DNA of 64,000 nucleotides. Origin: Carya illinoinensis. Taxonomy: Eukaryota; Streptophyta; Magnoliopsida; Fagales; Juglandaceae. This document shows positions 42,741 to 53,462 of the stretch, one piece after another. Location: NCBI RefSeq assembly GCF_018687715.1, contig NC_056752.1, forward strand, positions 51,740,653 through 51,804,652, read 5' to 3'. Within the stretch, counting starts at the first letter, position 1, and each line of letters starts with the position of its first letter. A program made the translations under genes and the position numbers. A model generated the notes under the pieces. That model did not search any database and was not told the origin of the DNA. It saw only the letters and a program-made list of their open reading frames with translations.

Positions 42741-45700
42741 ATGGCTATGGCAAAGTTTGAAGTGGAGAAATTCGACGGTCAAAACAGCTTTAGCTTATGG
42801 CGCATCAAGATGAAGGCTTTGTTACGACAACAAGGCTTGTCGAAAGTTTTGGAAGGGAAGGTATCCGAAGATTCTCCTGCATCGTCAAGAGAAGAAGATG
42901 AGAAGGCACATAGTATTATTTTGTTGTCACTATCAGATGGAGTTTTGAGGGAGGTTGCCGATGAGGAGACGGCTTTCGGTCTTTGGTCCAAGCTTGAGAG
43001 CTTGTATATGAAAAAGTCGCTCACCAACCGTTTGTATTTGAAGCAACGGTTATACACGCTCAAAATGAAGGAAGGTACTCCTATCTCTGAACACTTAGAT
43101 GAATTTAATAAGATTATCATGGATTTGAGGAATATTGATATTAAGCTTGATGATGAGGATCAAGCATTAATTGTGTTGTGTTCGTTGCCGGTATCATTTG
43201 AAAATTTTGTAAACTCGATGTTGTATGGTAGAGACACCATCTCTTTGGTAGATGTAAAATCTGCTTTGAACTCTAAGGAGTTGAGAACAAAATTGGGTGT
43301 ACAAGGCACGGATAGTCAAGCCAGTGGTTTGTTTGTTAAGGGTTCATCTAGTAGGGGTAGATCACATGAGAGAAGTGCAGAGAAGAACAGGAGTAAATCC
43401 AGGGGCAGTTCACAGTCGAAATTTAACAAGAAAAATGTTAAATGTCATTACTGCCATAAATTTGGTCATTACAAAAATGAGTGTTCTAAATTGAAAAATA
43501 GAGAGGAAGGCACTAGTTCTTCTAATGCTGTTAGCGTTGCTGATGAAAAGTCTAACGGCGTAGATATTGTCCTAGCAATTAGTGGCTCAAATAGTCACTA
43601 TGGTGACAAGTGGGTCATGGACTCAGCTTGTACCTTTCATATGTGTCCCAAGAGGGACTGGTTCACTACCTATGAGTCAGTCAACGGTGGCTCCGTTTTG
43701 ATGGGAAATGATATGGCATGTAAAATTGTTGGGATTGGTTCAGTTAGGATTAAGATGTTTGATGGGATTGTCAGGACATTGTCTAATGTTCGACACATCC
43801 CAGATTTGAAGAAAAATCTTATTTCCTTGGGCACTCTTGATTCTTTAGGTTTCCGGTACACCGGTGAAGGTGGAGCTATTAAAGTCAGTAAGGGTTCCAT
43901 GATTGTAATGAGAGGAGATATGACAGATGGTCTTTATTTCCTTCAGGGCAGTACATTGACAGGTACAGCTGCAGTGTTTGTTTCAGATAATCCAGACTCA
44001 GACAACACCCGTCTATGGCACATGCGTTTGGGTCACATGAGTGAAAAAGGGATGTCTATCCTGAGTAAGCAGGATTTGTTGTGCAATCAGAAGATAGGAA
44101 AACTTGAATTCTGTGAACATTGTGTGTTTGGAAAACAGTGCAGGGTTCAGTTTACTACAGGAGTTCACAGAACTAAAAGTACTGTGGACTATATTCATTC
44201 TGATCTTTGGGGTCCATCTTCAGTTCCATCGAAAGGTGGAGCCCAGTATTTGCTTACCTTTATTGATGATTACTCACGGAAGGTTTGGACTTATTTTCTG
44301 AAACGTAAGAGCGATGTATTTGCTAACTTTAAACAATGGAAGGTTTTGATTGAAAATCAGACAGGCAAGAAGGTTAAGCGACTCCGAACCGACAATGGTA
44401 TGGAATTTTGCGGAAGTGACTTTGATGAATTCTGCAAAAATGAAGGCATAGTGAGGCACCGCACAGTGAGACATACTCCACAACAAAATGGAGTAGCTGA
44501 GCGGATGAATAGGACTCTCTTGGAGAGAGCCCGTAGTATGCTTTCAAACGCCGGCTTGTCTAAAGATTTTTGGGCTGAAGCAGTCAACACAGCTTGCTAT
44601 TTGGTTAACCGCTCTCCAGCCACAGCTATTGGTTTAAAAACTCCAAATGAGGTATAGTCAGGTACTCCCTCTGATTATTCAAATTTGAAAGTTTTTGGTT
44701 GTCCTGCATATTTCCATGTTAATGATGGAAAACTTGAGCCAAGGGCAAAGAAGGGCATATTCATTGGATATGCTAGTGGGGTGAAAGGATTCAGGTTATG
44801 GTGTACTGATCCCAAATCACCTAAGCTTGTAATTAGTAGGGATGTAGTATTTGATGAACAATCCATGCTTAATCCGAGGAAGGAGTTTACTGTGTCTACA
44901 GGTGAAGAGCAGAGCAATGGCAAGAAGGTGGAGTCACAGGTTGAGGCTTCAAAGGGGGTGCCAGACGACACCCAAGATCATGTCACTTTAGATGAGCATG
45001 ATCCTGATTTTGATGATGGCGCACAGCGTGAGCAAGATTACAGTATTGCTACTGGTGGACAAAGGAGGCAGATCAGGCCACCTCAAAGATATGCTCATGC
45101 AGATATGGTGATGTATACACTTACTACAGCAGAGGACATAGATGGTCAAGAGCCTTCCAGTTATTCAGAAGCTGTCAAAAGTAAGGAGTGTGCACAATGG
45201 TGCGCAGCAATGACTGAGGAGATTGAGTCTCTTCACAAGAACCAAACTTGGGATTTGGTTAAGTTGCCTAAGAAGACGAAGACTGTTGGTTGCAAATGGG
45301 TTTTCAAAAGGAAAGAGGGAATCCAAGATGTTGCAGATGCAAGGTACAAGGCACGCTTGGTTGCAAAAGGCTATAGTCAGAGAGAAGGCATCGACTTCAA
45401 CGAAGTTTTCTCTCCAGTTGTGAAACACAGTTCGATCAGGGTGATGCTTGCCATAGTGGCAGCACACGACTTAGAGCTTCAGCAACTTGATGTTAAAACA
45501 GCGTTCCTGCATGGTGACCTGGAGGAAACCATTTACATGCATCAGCCGGAAGGGTTCATTGTTCAAGGCAAAGAAGATCATGTGTGCAGATTGAAGAAGT
45601 CATTGTATGGTTTAAAACAGTCTCCGAGGCAATGGTATAAACGCTTTGACTCTTTTATGATAGATCATGGTTATGTGAGGAGTAGCCATGATTGTTGCGT

Positions 45701-46721
45701 TTATTATAGGCAGTTATCTAATGGGTCGTTCATCTATTTGCTACTTTATGTTGATGATATGCTTATTGCTGCTAAAAGCATATCTGACATTAGTTTGCTA
45801 AAAACTCAACTGAGAAATGAGTTTGAAATGAAAGACTTAGGTGCTGCAAAGAAGATTTTGGGGATGGAGATCCACAGAGATAGGAAAGCTGGAAAGTTGT
45901 ATTTGTCCCAGGGAAAGTACATTGAGAAAGTTCTTCGGAGGTTTGGAATGTCTGATTCCAAACCAGTAAGTACACCACTTGCTACGCATTTTAAACTTTC
46001 AGCATCCCTATCTCCTCAGACAGATGAGGAGGAACGCTTCATGGCTAGTGTTCCTTATTCCAGTGCAGTTGGCAGTATTATGTATGCAATGGTTTGTACT
46101 CGTCCAGATATTTCACAGGCAGTGAGTGTTGTTAGCAGGTACATGGCTAACCCGGGTAGAGCTCATTGGCAGGCTGTGAAATGGATACTCAGGTATCTGA
46201 AAGGTACTTCGAACCTTGGTTTAATATTTGATAGAGAAACTGACTACAATTCAAGGGTGGTTGGTTATGTTGATTCTGATTATGTTGGGGACTTGGATAA
46301 GAGAAGATCATTGACAGGGTATGTTTTCACTTTGTGTGGCTCTGCTATTAGTTGGAAAGCAACACTACAATCTACTGTTGCTTTATCAACTACAGAAGCA
46401 GAGTATATGGCAGCAGCTGAGGCTGTTAAGGAGGCCATTTGGTTGAAAGGTTTGATCAGTGATTTGGGATTACAGCAAGATGCAATTTCAGTATTTTGTG
46501 ACAGCCAAAGTGCAATACATTTGACCAAAAATCAAATGTATCATGAGAGGACAAAGCATATTGATGTCAGGTATCATTTCCTTCGGGAAGTTGTTACAGA
46601 GGGCGTGTTAGAAATTCAGAAGATTGCTACTACTGAAAATCCAGCAGATATGATGACAAAGCCAGTTCCAGTATACAAGTTCAAACTTTGCTTGGACTTG
46701 ATTGGTGTTCGGGGTATGTGA
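42741..46721 (+). pseudogene. Copia gag-pol polyprotein with one in-frame stop (nested element)
   Basis: One frame of 1327 codons from the ATG at 42741, 27 bases after the primer site, to the TGA at 46719. The only break is TAG at 44655-44657, where Trp is expected just after integrase (context [15 protein letters not shown]). Gag carries the zinc knuckle CHYCHKFGHYKNEC near 43442-43485. Protease has DSACTFHM, a variant of the usual DSGAT. Integrase has a CEHC zinc-binding pair, IHSDLWG and RTDNGMEF. RT has YVDDMLIAA. RNase H has [10 protein letters not shown] and ADMMTKPVP. As it stands it would give a Gag-protease-integrase product only. Confidence 0.92.
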
Positions 46722-46811
46722 TTCCCTTAGGGGATTTGGTGGAGGGGTTTCGGTTTCTTGGTTAATGGTTTTTTGTTTAGGCTTGACGGAATTCAAGCCA
46801 AGGTGGAGATT

Positions 46812-47349
46812 TGTTGAGTTTGGCTTGATTTCCTGCTGAAAATGTGTTTTTTGGGGTTTGCTACAGTGCTGCTACAGTTCCGCTACAGTGCCGCTCGAGC
46901 GAAATCTTCCAGAGAGTTTCGCTCGACCTCCGCTCGACAGTCCGCTCGAGCGAGAATGCAACCCTAACATGCGCTCGACACTTCGCTCGACGTCCGCTCG
47001 AGCGAATGTTCTGACTAGCACCTTGTCCTATAAATACATCATTTTCTCTTCATTTTGAAGTGTGTTCAGCAGCCAAGTTAGAGAGAGCTTTGAGAATCCT
47101 TTTGTATACAATCCTAAGAGTTCATTGAGTGTATTGGGGCTTTAGGATTGAGCATTTTGTGATCAATACTCTTGTACTCCATCCTTGTTCATAGTGAAAT
47201 CTTTGAAACCGACCCCGACAGTGGACGTAGGCTCACATTGAGCTGAACCACTTAAATCTTGGTGTTCTTTGTGTGATTGTTGTTTATTTTGTTGCTTCCG
47301 CTATTATTTGCTTCAACTTAGCCTTTGTTTGTTCGGTCCATTCCCAACA
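46812..47349 (+). repeat. 3' LTR of the nested element (538 bp)
   Basis: Starts TGTTGAGTTTGGC and ends TCCCAACA. Three CGCTCGAGCG palindromes, one 51 bp unit. Apart from the missing 73 bp only about six substitutions against the 5' LTR were seen by eye, so the insertion is recent. Confidence 0.93.
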
Positions 47350-47567
47350 GGAGAGAAGTCTTGTTCTCATTGATTGTCATTTGTGATACAAGGTTACTGC
47401 TATATATACATTACAAAAAGCTGAAAAGCAAAAGATCTAAAAACCAACTTTTTAATCTACTTCTAATTACAAGTAATGGACTGCAGCTTTATGGACAGTA
47501 TGGCTTTACATATCTAGTCCCTGACATGTAACCATGCACTTCATGAGTGATCACTAGCTTTTCTTTG

Positions 47568-50500
47568 TCAGTGCTTTCTTATTTCTGTAGGTACTTTCTG
47601 CTTCTCTTTTCTGCAGTGTGTTTTCTCTGCTGCATGTACTTCTTGATCATTGCAGAGTATTTCATTTCTGCCTTTGCTGCTGTCGCATGTATTGCTTTGT
47701 GTGCTACAGCTGTGATGTTCAGTGTTTCCATGTCTTTCTTGTTTGCAATGCTTTTCTTTATGCTTTGTTTCTTGAGACTCCCCCTCAAGATGGGCATAGA
47801 TATTTAGGATTCTCATCTTGGACAATAAAAACTGAAAAACAGAAACTGATAGAGTCTTAGTGAAAATGTCTGCCAATTGGAACCTTGAAGCAATGTGCAC
47901 AGGAGTGATAACTCCAGCTAGGACTTTTTCTCGAACAAAATGGCAGTCCAGCTCTATGTGTTTAGTCCTTTCATGGAAGATAGGATTCTTTGTGATGTGG
48001 ATGGCTGCTTGGTTATCACAGAACAGTAGAGCAGATTGTTCATGGTAGATGTTGAACTCTCTTAACAGACCAAGAAGCCACACAATCTCACAACTTGTGG
48101 AAGCTAGTGCCCTATACTCTGCTTCAGCTGAAGATCTAGAGACAGTTACTTGTTTTTTTTATTTCCAACTTATCAATGAGTCTCCAATGAACACACAAAA
48201 ACCTGTGACAGACCTCCTAGTCTCGGGACAAACAGCCCAATCAGAGTCACTATATGCTTTTAGGTGTAAAGATGATTTTGATGACAAGAAAATGCCTTGG
48301 CCTATAGATCCTTTGAGATATCTGAGAATCCTATAAGCTGAGTGCATATGTGTTTGTGAGGGCTTGTCCATAAATTGGCTTAGAACATTTACAGCATAAG
48401 TGATATCAGGTCTAGTAATTGTCAAGTAAATCAACCTTCCAATGAGTCTTCTATAGGCTGTGGGGTCTTCTAGAATCTCATTTGTGGTGTGACTCAACTT
48501 ATGATTCAACTCAATAGGTGTAGAGATTGTTTTGGTACCAAGTAAGCCTGCATCTTCCAAGATTTCAAGAGTATACTTTCTTTGACAGATATTGATTCCA
48601 GAAGATGACCTTGCAACCTCTAGGCCTAGGAAGTATTTGAGAGGTCCAAGGTCTTTAAGCTTGAACTGGCTGTGAAGGTAAGCTTTGAGTGAATTAATTT
48701 CTTCTTGAGAATTACTTCCCACTATGATATCATCCACATACACTAGGAGTGCTGTAAACCCCTTTTGACTAACCTTAGTGAATAAGGAATAGTCAGATTT
48801 AGATTGCTGAAATCCAATAGAGGTGAGTGAGTTAGAAAACTTTGAGAACCATTGCCTTGATGCTTGTTTAAGTCCATAGAGTGACTTATTCAGTTTGCAT
48901 ACTAATTTCTCCCCCTCAATCTGCTCTCTGTGAATGTGATAGCCTGGAGGCAGCTCCATATAAATTTCCTCATTGAGATCCCCATGTAAGAATGCATTAT
49001 GAACATCCATTTGAGATAAGAACCAGTTATGAATGGATGCTAAGGCAAGGAAGACACGAACTGTGGTGAGTTTAGCCACTGGACTGAATGTTTCTTGAAA
49101 ATCAAAACCTTCTCTTTGAGTGTACCCCTTGGCTACAAGTCTAGCTTTGTGTCTTTCAAATGAACCATCTGATTTTAGCTTTACTTTGTAGACATATTTG
49201 CAACCAATGGCAGTTTTGTTGGGGGGAAGACAAGTGACAGTCCAAGTGTTGTTTTCCTCCAAAGCATTGAGTTCAGTTTGCATAGCATCTTCCCAATGTT
49301 TAAATTTCACAGCTTCACTATAAGAGTGAGGTTCAGAGAGGAGGGAGAGGGAAACAGAGAAGGATTGATGAGATGGAGAGAGCTGTTTGTAGGTAAGGTG
49401 ATGGCTGAGGGGATAAAGTGTGGAGGGTGGAGATGAGGTATTGAGAGGTAGAGATTCTGCTAACTGGCAGTGATATTGTTGGAGATAGGCAGGTTGATGC
49501 CTATCTCTGGTGGATCTTCGAGGAGGTGGATTAGAAACTAAGGTGGCAGGTATCTCATCAAGAGGAGGTGAAGGAAGAGGTGGATCAAAAGAGGCAGCAG
49601 TCTCAAGAGGAGGTGGTTCAGATTGGGGAGTAGAATTGGAGGTTGAAGGTAGTTCATCAGAGTGCAGCTCATCAAGGGAGGATGGGAAGTGGTTATCTGG
49701 TGGTGGAGGAGGTAGAACTAGATTTTGAGGGAAGGAAGAGTGAATATCTAAAGAGGAATGAGAGGATGGAGTGGAGTGGAAAGGAAAGACAGATTCATGG
49801 AAGATTACATTCCTAGAGACAAAGGTGGAATGAGTCTCTATATCATAGAGTTTGTATCCTTTGATGTTGGCTGGATATCCCAAAAAAATGCATGGTCTGG
49901 CTCGAGGTTCAAACTTGGTTCTATGGTGCTTAGGAGTGCTAGCATAACTTAAACATCCAAAGACTCGAAGATGAGAATAGAAGGGTGGTGAAGAAAACAA
50001 CCTTTCATAGGGAGATTTGTTAGAAATGAGGGGTGTAGGAATCCTGTTTATGATGTATGCTGCAGTTAAGATGGCATCTCCCCAAAAGGAAGTAGGTAAT
50101 CCAGCTTGAAAAAGGAGTGATCTAGCAACATTCAAGAGGTGTTGGTGTTTTCTTTCAACAACACCATTCTGTTGAGGAGTATACACACAAGATTTTTGGT
50201 GAATGATGCCATGATCTTTATAAAAATCAGCCATGTCAAATTCAAGACCATTGTCAGTTCTGATTTTCTTAACTTTGCTATTGAATTGAGTGTGTATGAG
50301 CTGAAAGAATGATTGCAAGATGGGTCTTGTGTCTGATTTCAATTTCATTAAAAAAACCCATGTAATTCTTGAATAGTCATCCACAATGGTTAAGAAGTAA
50401 TGAAACCCTTGAATTGATGCTTTAGAATATGGGCCCCATATATCACAATGAATTAGATCAAAAGGAAATGAACTAGTGGATACACTTGAAGAAAAAGGAA

Positions 50501-52271
50501 CATGTTTCTGTTTAGCCAAGGGACAGATTTTACAATGAGGCAAGTCCTTGGACTTTACATTGGGAACAAGAGAATGAATTAAATTCATTCTTTGTGAAGA
50601 TAAATGTCCTAGTCTAAAATGCCATAAGTCAAAATCTTGTTGAATGGCTGCTTGGTTGACTCGAGCTTGATTGGAAGGATTCAAAGGAGAGTTGATGCTG
50701 CTGTCATGAGAAGGAGGCAGCAGATAATATAGGCCAGCATGAATTTTAGCAAGTCCAATCGTCATCCATGAAGAGAGGACCTGAATGAAGCAAAGATCTC
50801 TTAAGAAAAAAAGACAGGTATTTGGTTTTTGAGTAAGCTTGCTAACTGAGATGAGGTTGAAAGTGAATGAAGGCACACATAAGACATCAGTTAGTGATAA
50901 TGATCTTGATAGCTTAACAATGCCTATGTGTGTGACTCGAGCCTCTGTGCCATTTGGGAGTTGCACAAAGGCTTGTATGCAAGAAGGGGGGCTGTCAAAG
51001 AAGGATGTAGAGCACACCATGTGATTAGTGGCTCCTGTGTCCATGATCCATGGTGTGTTATAAGTATCAGAGTGTTTCACAGCATTAAGATGAGAGTGAT
51101 CAGCAGGTATAGAAAGAGAGGAAAGGCAGTGATGATTACCTGCTAAGTTTGAGTAAGGTGTGGTCGAGGAGCTAGTTTCAGGAGTGTCTAGCTTGGCAGG
51201 AGCAGGTGTAGGCAAAATTGGCCTAGTTTGTTCCAAGTTCATCTGAGGAAATTGAGCATTGACAAGAGCTAAGAGGTGCTGTGCTTGCGCTTGAGAGATG
51301 TTCAGTTGATAGGCACTTTGGGCAGGCATTTCCTTAGGTGAAGTGGTAATCTGTCCAGCAACTTGGTTTGCAGAATATGGAGTAGTAGATGCATTCCCGA
51401 ACTTGGTTTTGGTAAACTTAAAATTTGGTGGGAAGCCTACTAACCTATAGCACTTATCCTTTGTATGTCCTACCTTGCCACAATGATGGCAAACAAGGTC
51501 TGATTTTTCCTTTTTCTTTGGAAAGCTTTGATAGGCAAGAAGGGCAGAGGGTTCTGATATGGGTAAGGCTATGTTCCTTGCTTGTCTTTGTCTCTCCTCT
51601 TGCAAAATTAATGAGAAGGTTTTATCCAATGAGGGCAAAGGACTTAGCAAAATGGTCTGTCCTCTCACAGAATCATAACTATCATTTAACCCCATTAAAA
51701 ACTTAAAGACATAATCTCCTTGTTGAACTTCACCAACATTTTTCAAGGCATCACAGGTACACTTTCCACAAGAACAGTAGGGAAGGGGTCTATAACTATG
51801 CAACTCTTCCCAAATCGCATTAAGTTGTGTGAAGTAATCACTTACCGATAGATGTCCTTGAACAATGCCACTCAGCTTGTGTTGAAGATGATAAATTCGA
51901 GCTTCATCAGGTTGAGCAAATCTTTCTTTAAGTTTGTCCCAAACTTGCTTAGCTAAGGTCATGAAAAAAACATTAGAAGTAATGTCCCTTGAAACAGAAT
52001 TTAGGATCCATGCAAGGAGGATGTTGTTGCATCTTAGCCATGAAATGTAGGAAGGATCTGACAAATCAGGAGTGGTAATGGTTCCATCTAGGAAACCAGA
52101 TTTGTTTTTGATGGAAATGGAAAGCAGAAAAGATCTGCTCCAAGAAATATAATTTGAACCAGTTAATGGTGGTGAGACAATCACAGTGTTGGCATTGTCA
52201 CTGTGATGTAGGAAGAAAAGACTATTTGGATCTTCAAGGGAAGAAGGAGAAGAAGAAGATGAAGATGTCAT
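47568..52271 (-). pseudogene. Copia gag-pol polyprotein with one in-frame stop (minus-strand element)
   Basis: One minus-strand frame opens at the ATG at 52271 and runs 1370 codons to a TAA at 48156-48158, then continues in the same frame to 47568. Residues, approximate: gag 20-245 (PLTGSNYISWSRSF), zinc knuckle CHHCGKVGHTKDKC 261-274, protease DTGATNHM 411-418, integrase zinc-binding HRLGH..CKIC 551-580, catalytic core from IHCDIWG near 607 to RTDNGLEF near 672, RT 990-1230 with YVDDIIVGS near 1178, RNase H from about 1335. The stop falls inside RNase H, just after SLISWK, and removes its last third. After the stop the frame has no further break and reads through the purine tract (LEGES) into the LTR. 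Confidence 0.92.
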
Positions 52272-52310
52272 GATTTTCGAGATGGGGTCTGCTCAAAAAC
52301 TAAGAGAAGA

Positions 52311-52325
52311 CCCGCTCTGATACCA
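52311..52325 (-). promoter_or_regulatory. Primer binding site of the minus-strand element
   Basis: On the minus strand TGGTATCAGAGCGGG follows the LTR end TTTTAACA with no gap. Matches initiator Met tRNA type sites. Confidence 0.9.
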
Positions 52326-52795
52326 TGTTAAAATAGGAGCAGAAATTGAAGATAAACAAGTAATAATGGAGAGAAGTCTTGTTCTCATTGATTGTCATTT
52401 GTGATACAAGGTTACTGTTATATATACATTACAAAAAGCTGAAAAGCAAAAGATCTAAAAACCAACTTTTTAATCTACTTCTAATTACAAGTAATGGACT
52501 GCGGCTTTATGGACAGTATGGCTTTACATATCTAGTCCCTAACATGTAACCATGCACTTCATGAGTGATCACTAGCTTTTCTTTGTCAGTGCTTTCTTAT
52601 TTCTGTAGGTGCTTTCTGCTTCTCTTTTCTGCAGTGTGTTTTCTCTGCTGCATGTACTTCTTGGTCATTGCAGAGTATTTCATTTCTGCCTTTGCTGCTG
52701 TCGCATGTATTGCTTTGTTTGCTGCAGCTGTGATGTTCAGTGTTTTCATGTCTTTCTTGCTTGCAATGCTTTTCTTTATGCTTTGTTTCTTGAGA
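52326..52795 (-). repeat. 5' LTR of the minus-strand copia element (470 bp)
   Basis: Intact LTR reading TCTCAAGAAAC...TTTTAACA on the minus strand. A TATATATA run lies near 52420-52427. The plus-strand frames at 52565-52816 and 52609-52842 are only this LTR. Confidence 0.92.
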
Positions 52796-52800
52796 CATTT

Positions 52801-53462
52801 AGCCAATTTCAAGTAATTTCTTTTTGTGCCATTGGATCATAAAATGTGGGTACACCACGGCTAGCTACAAGAGATTTTGTATCTCTTCAAGTTTTTAACC
52901 AAATTTTAATTATTGAAGTGGGAAAAGAGTGCTTCTTTCCAGAGCTGATATTTGTCAAAAAGAACAACAGAACATCAAGTCCAAAAGAAGAGAAAAATAT
53001 ACTCAAGAATTCTAACAGTGGAAGAAGCAGAACCACAACTAAGATCTGGAAATCAAGTCCAACCCACATTAACGACAGTAGCTTAGATTTAGAATGTGTG
53101 ACGAACGCCGACCGCAACAACTGGTTCGGTCCATGGCAGCGACCACAGACAGGATCCTTCAGAGCTCAGTGTCTCTGGATTCAGATCGAGTAACTCTACA
53201 ATGCTGGGTTATTTGATTTCCCTTCCTTTATCTGCATATTTCAATTATTTTTTATTTTTTTAAAATAAAATATCACGTCAGCCGGTTCTGCGCCGGCGGT
53301 TGTATATAGAAGAGTTGCATAAATAATAGTTACAACAATAATAAAGTGGCTTATAATACATGTACGTAGGTAGTGAAAGAGATGGAAAAATAAAAAAGCA
53401 CAATGCTAGCAAGAATCCTCAAACATATATCATCGTAAACAAATATTAATCATTACGATTTT
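52801..53462. other. Intergenic DNA between the nested elements and locus D
   Basis: A plus-strand frame of 115 codons (52846-53193) covers most of it but shows no recognisable domain and crosses the region where the 3' end of locus D is expected. No AATAAA was found close to the locus D stop. I see no gene here. Confidence 0.5.

Larger units (their letters stand above)
42088..47349 (+). mobile_element. Ty1/copia LTR retrotransposon nested in an LTR
   Basis: A full-length element with LTRs of 611 and 538 bp starting TGTTGAGTTTGGC and ending TCCCAACA, flanked by a perfect target duplication GGAGA (42083-42087 and 47350-47354). The initiator Met tRNA site TGGTATCAGAGCG is at 42702-42714 and a purine-rich AAGGTGGAGAT precedes the 3' LTR. 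Its insertion into the LTR of the minus-strand element makes it the younger of the two. Protein style suggests a Tork/Tnt1-like lineage. Confidence 0.95.
42041..47777 (-). repeat. 3' LTR of the minus-strand copia element, interrupted
   Basis: Parts 42041-42087 and 47355-47777 together correspond to the intact 5' LTR at 52326-52795. The break is exactly the insertion site of the plus-strand element with its GGAGA duplication. Confidence 0.93.
42041..52795 (-). mobile_element. Ty1/copia LTR retrotransposon, minus strand, with nested insertion
   Basis: Two 470 bp LTRs enclose one long minus-strand polyprotein. The 5' LTR is 52326-52795; the 3' LTR is 42041-47777 but is split by the element at 42088-47349 (47 + 423 = 470 bp after its removal). 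Target duplication CATTT at 42036-42040 and 52796-52800. The initiator Met tRNA site TGGTATCAGAGCGGG directly follows the 5' LTR (52311-52325) and the purine tract GAGGGGGAG precedes the 3' LTR. The two LTRs differ at about nine of 470 positions by eye, so the insertion is fairly young. LTR ends read TC...CA, not TG...CA. Confidence 0.93.

Noticed and set aside
47547..47807. Hydrophobic Cys/Phe-rich frames, repeated at 52565-52842
   Set aside because: They lie in the two LTR copies of the minus-strand copia element; the similarity between them is the LTR identity.
49510..51706. Several plus-strand frames of 60-93 codons
   Set aside because: They are antisense shadows of the minus-strand copia polyprotein.
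52846..53193. A 115-codon plus-strand frame between the nested elements and locus D
   Set aside because: No family features; it probably overlaps the 3' flank of locus D. Only an RNA match would change this.
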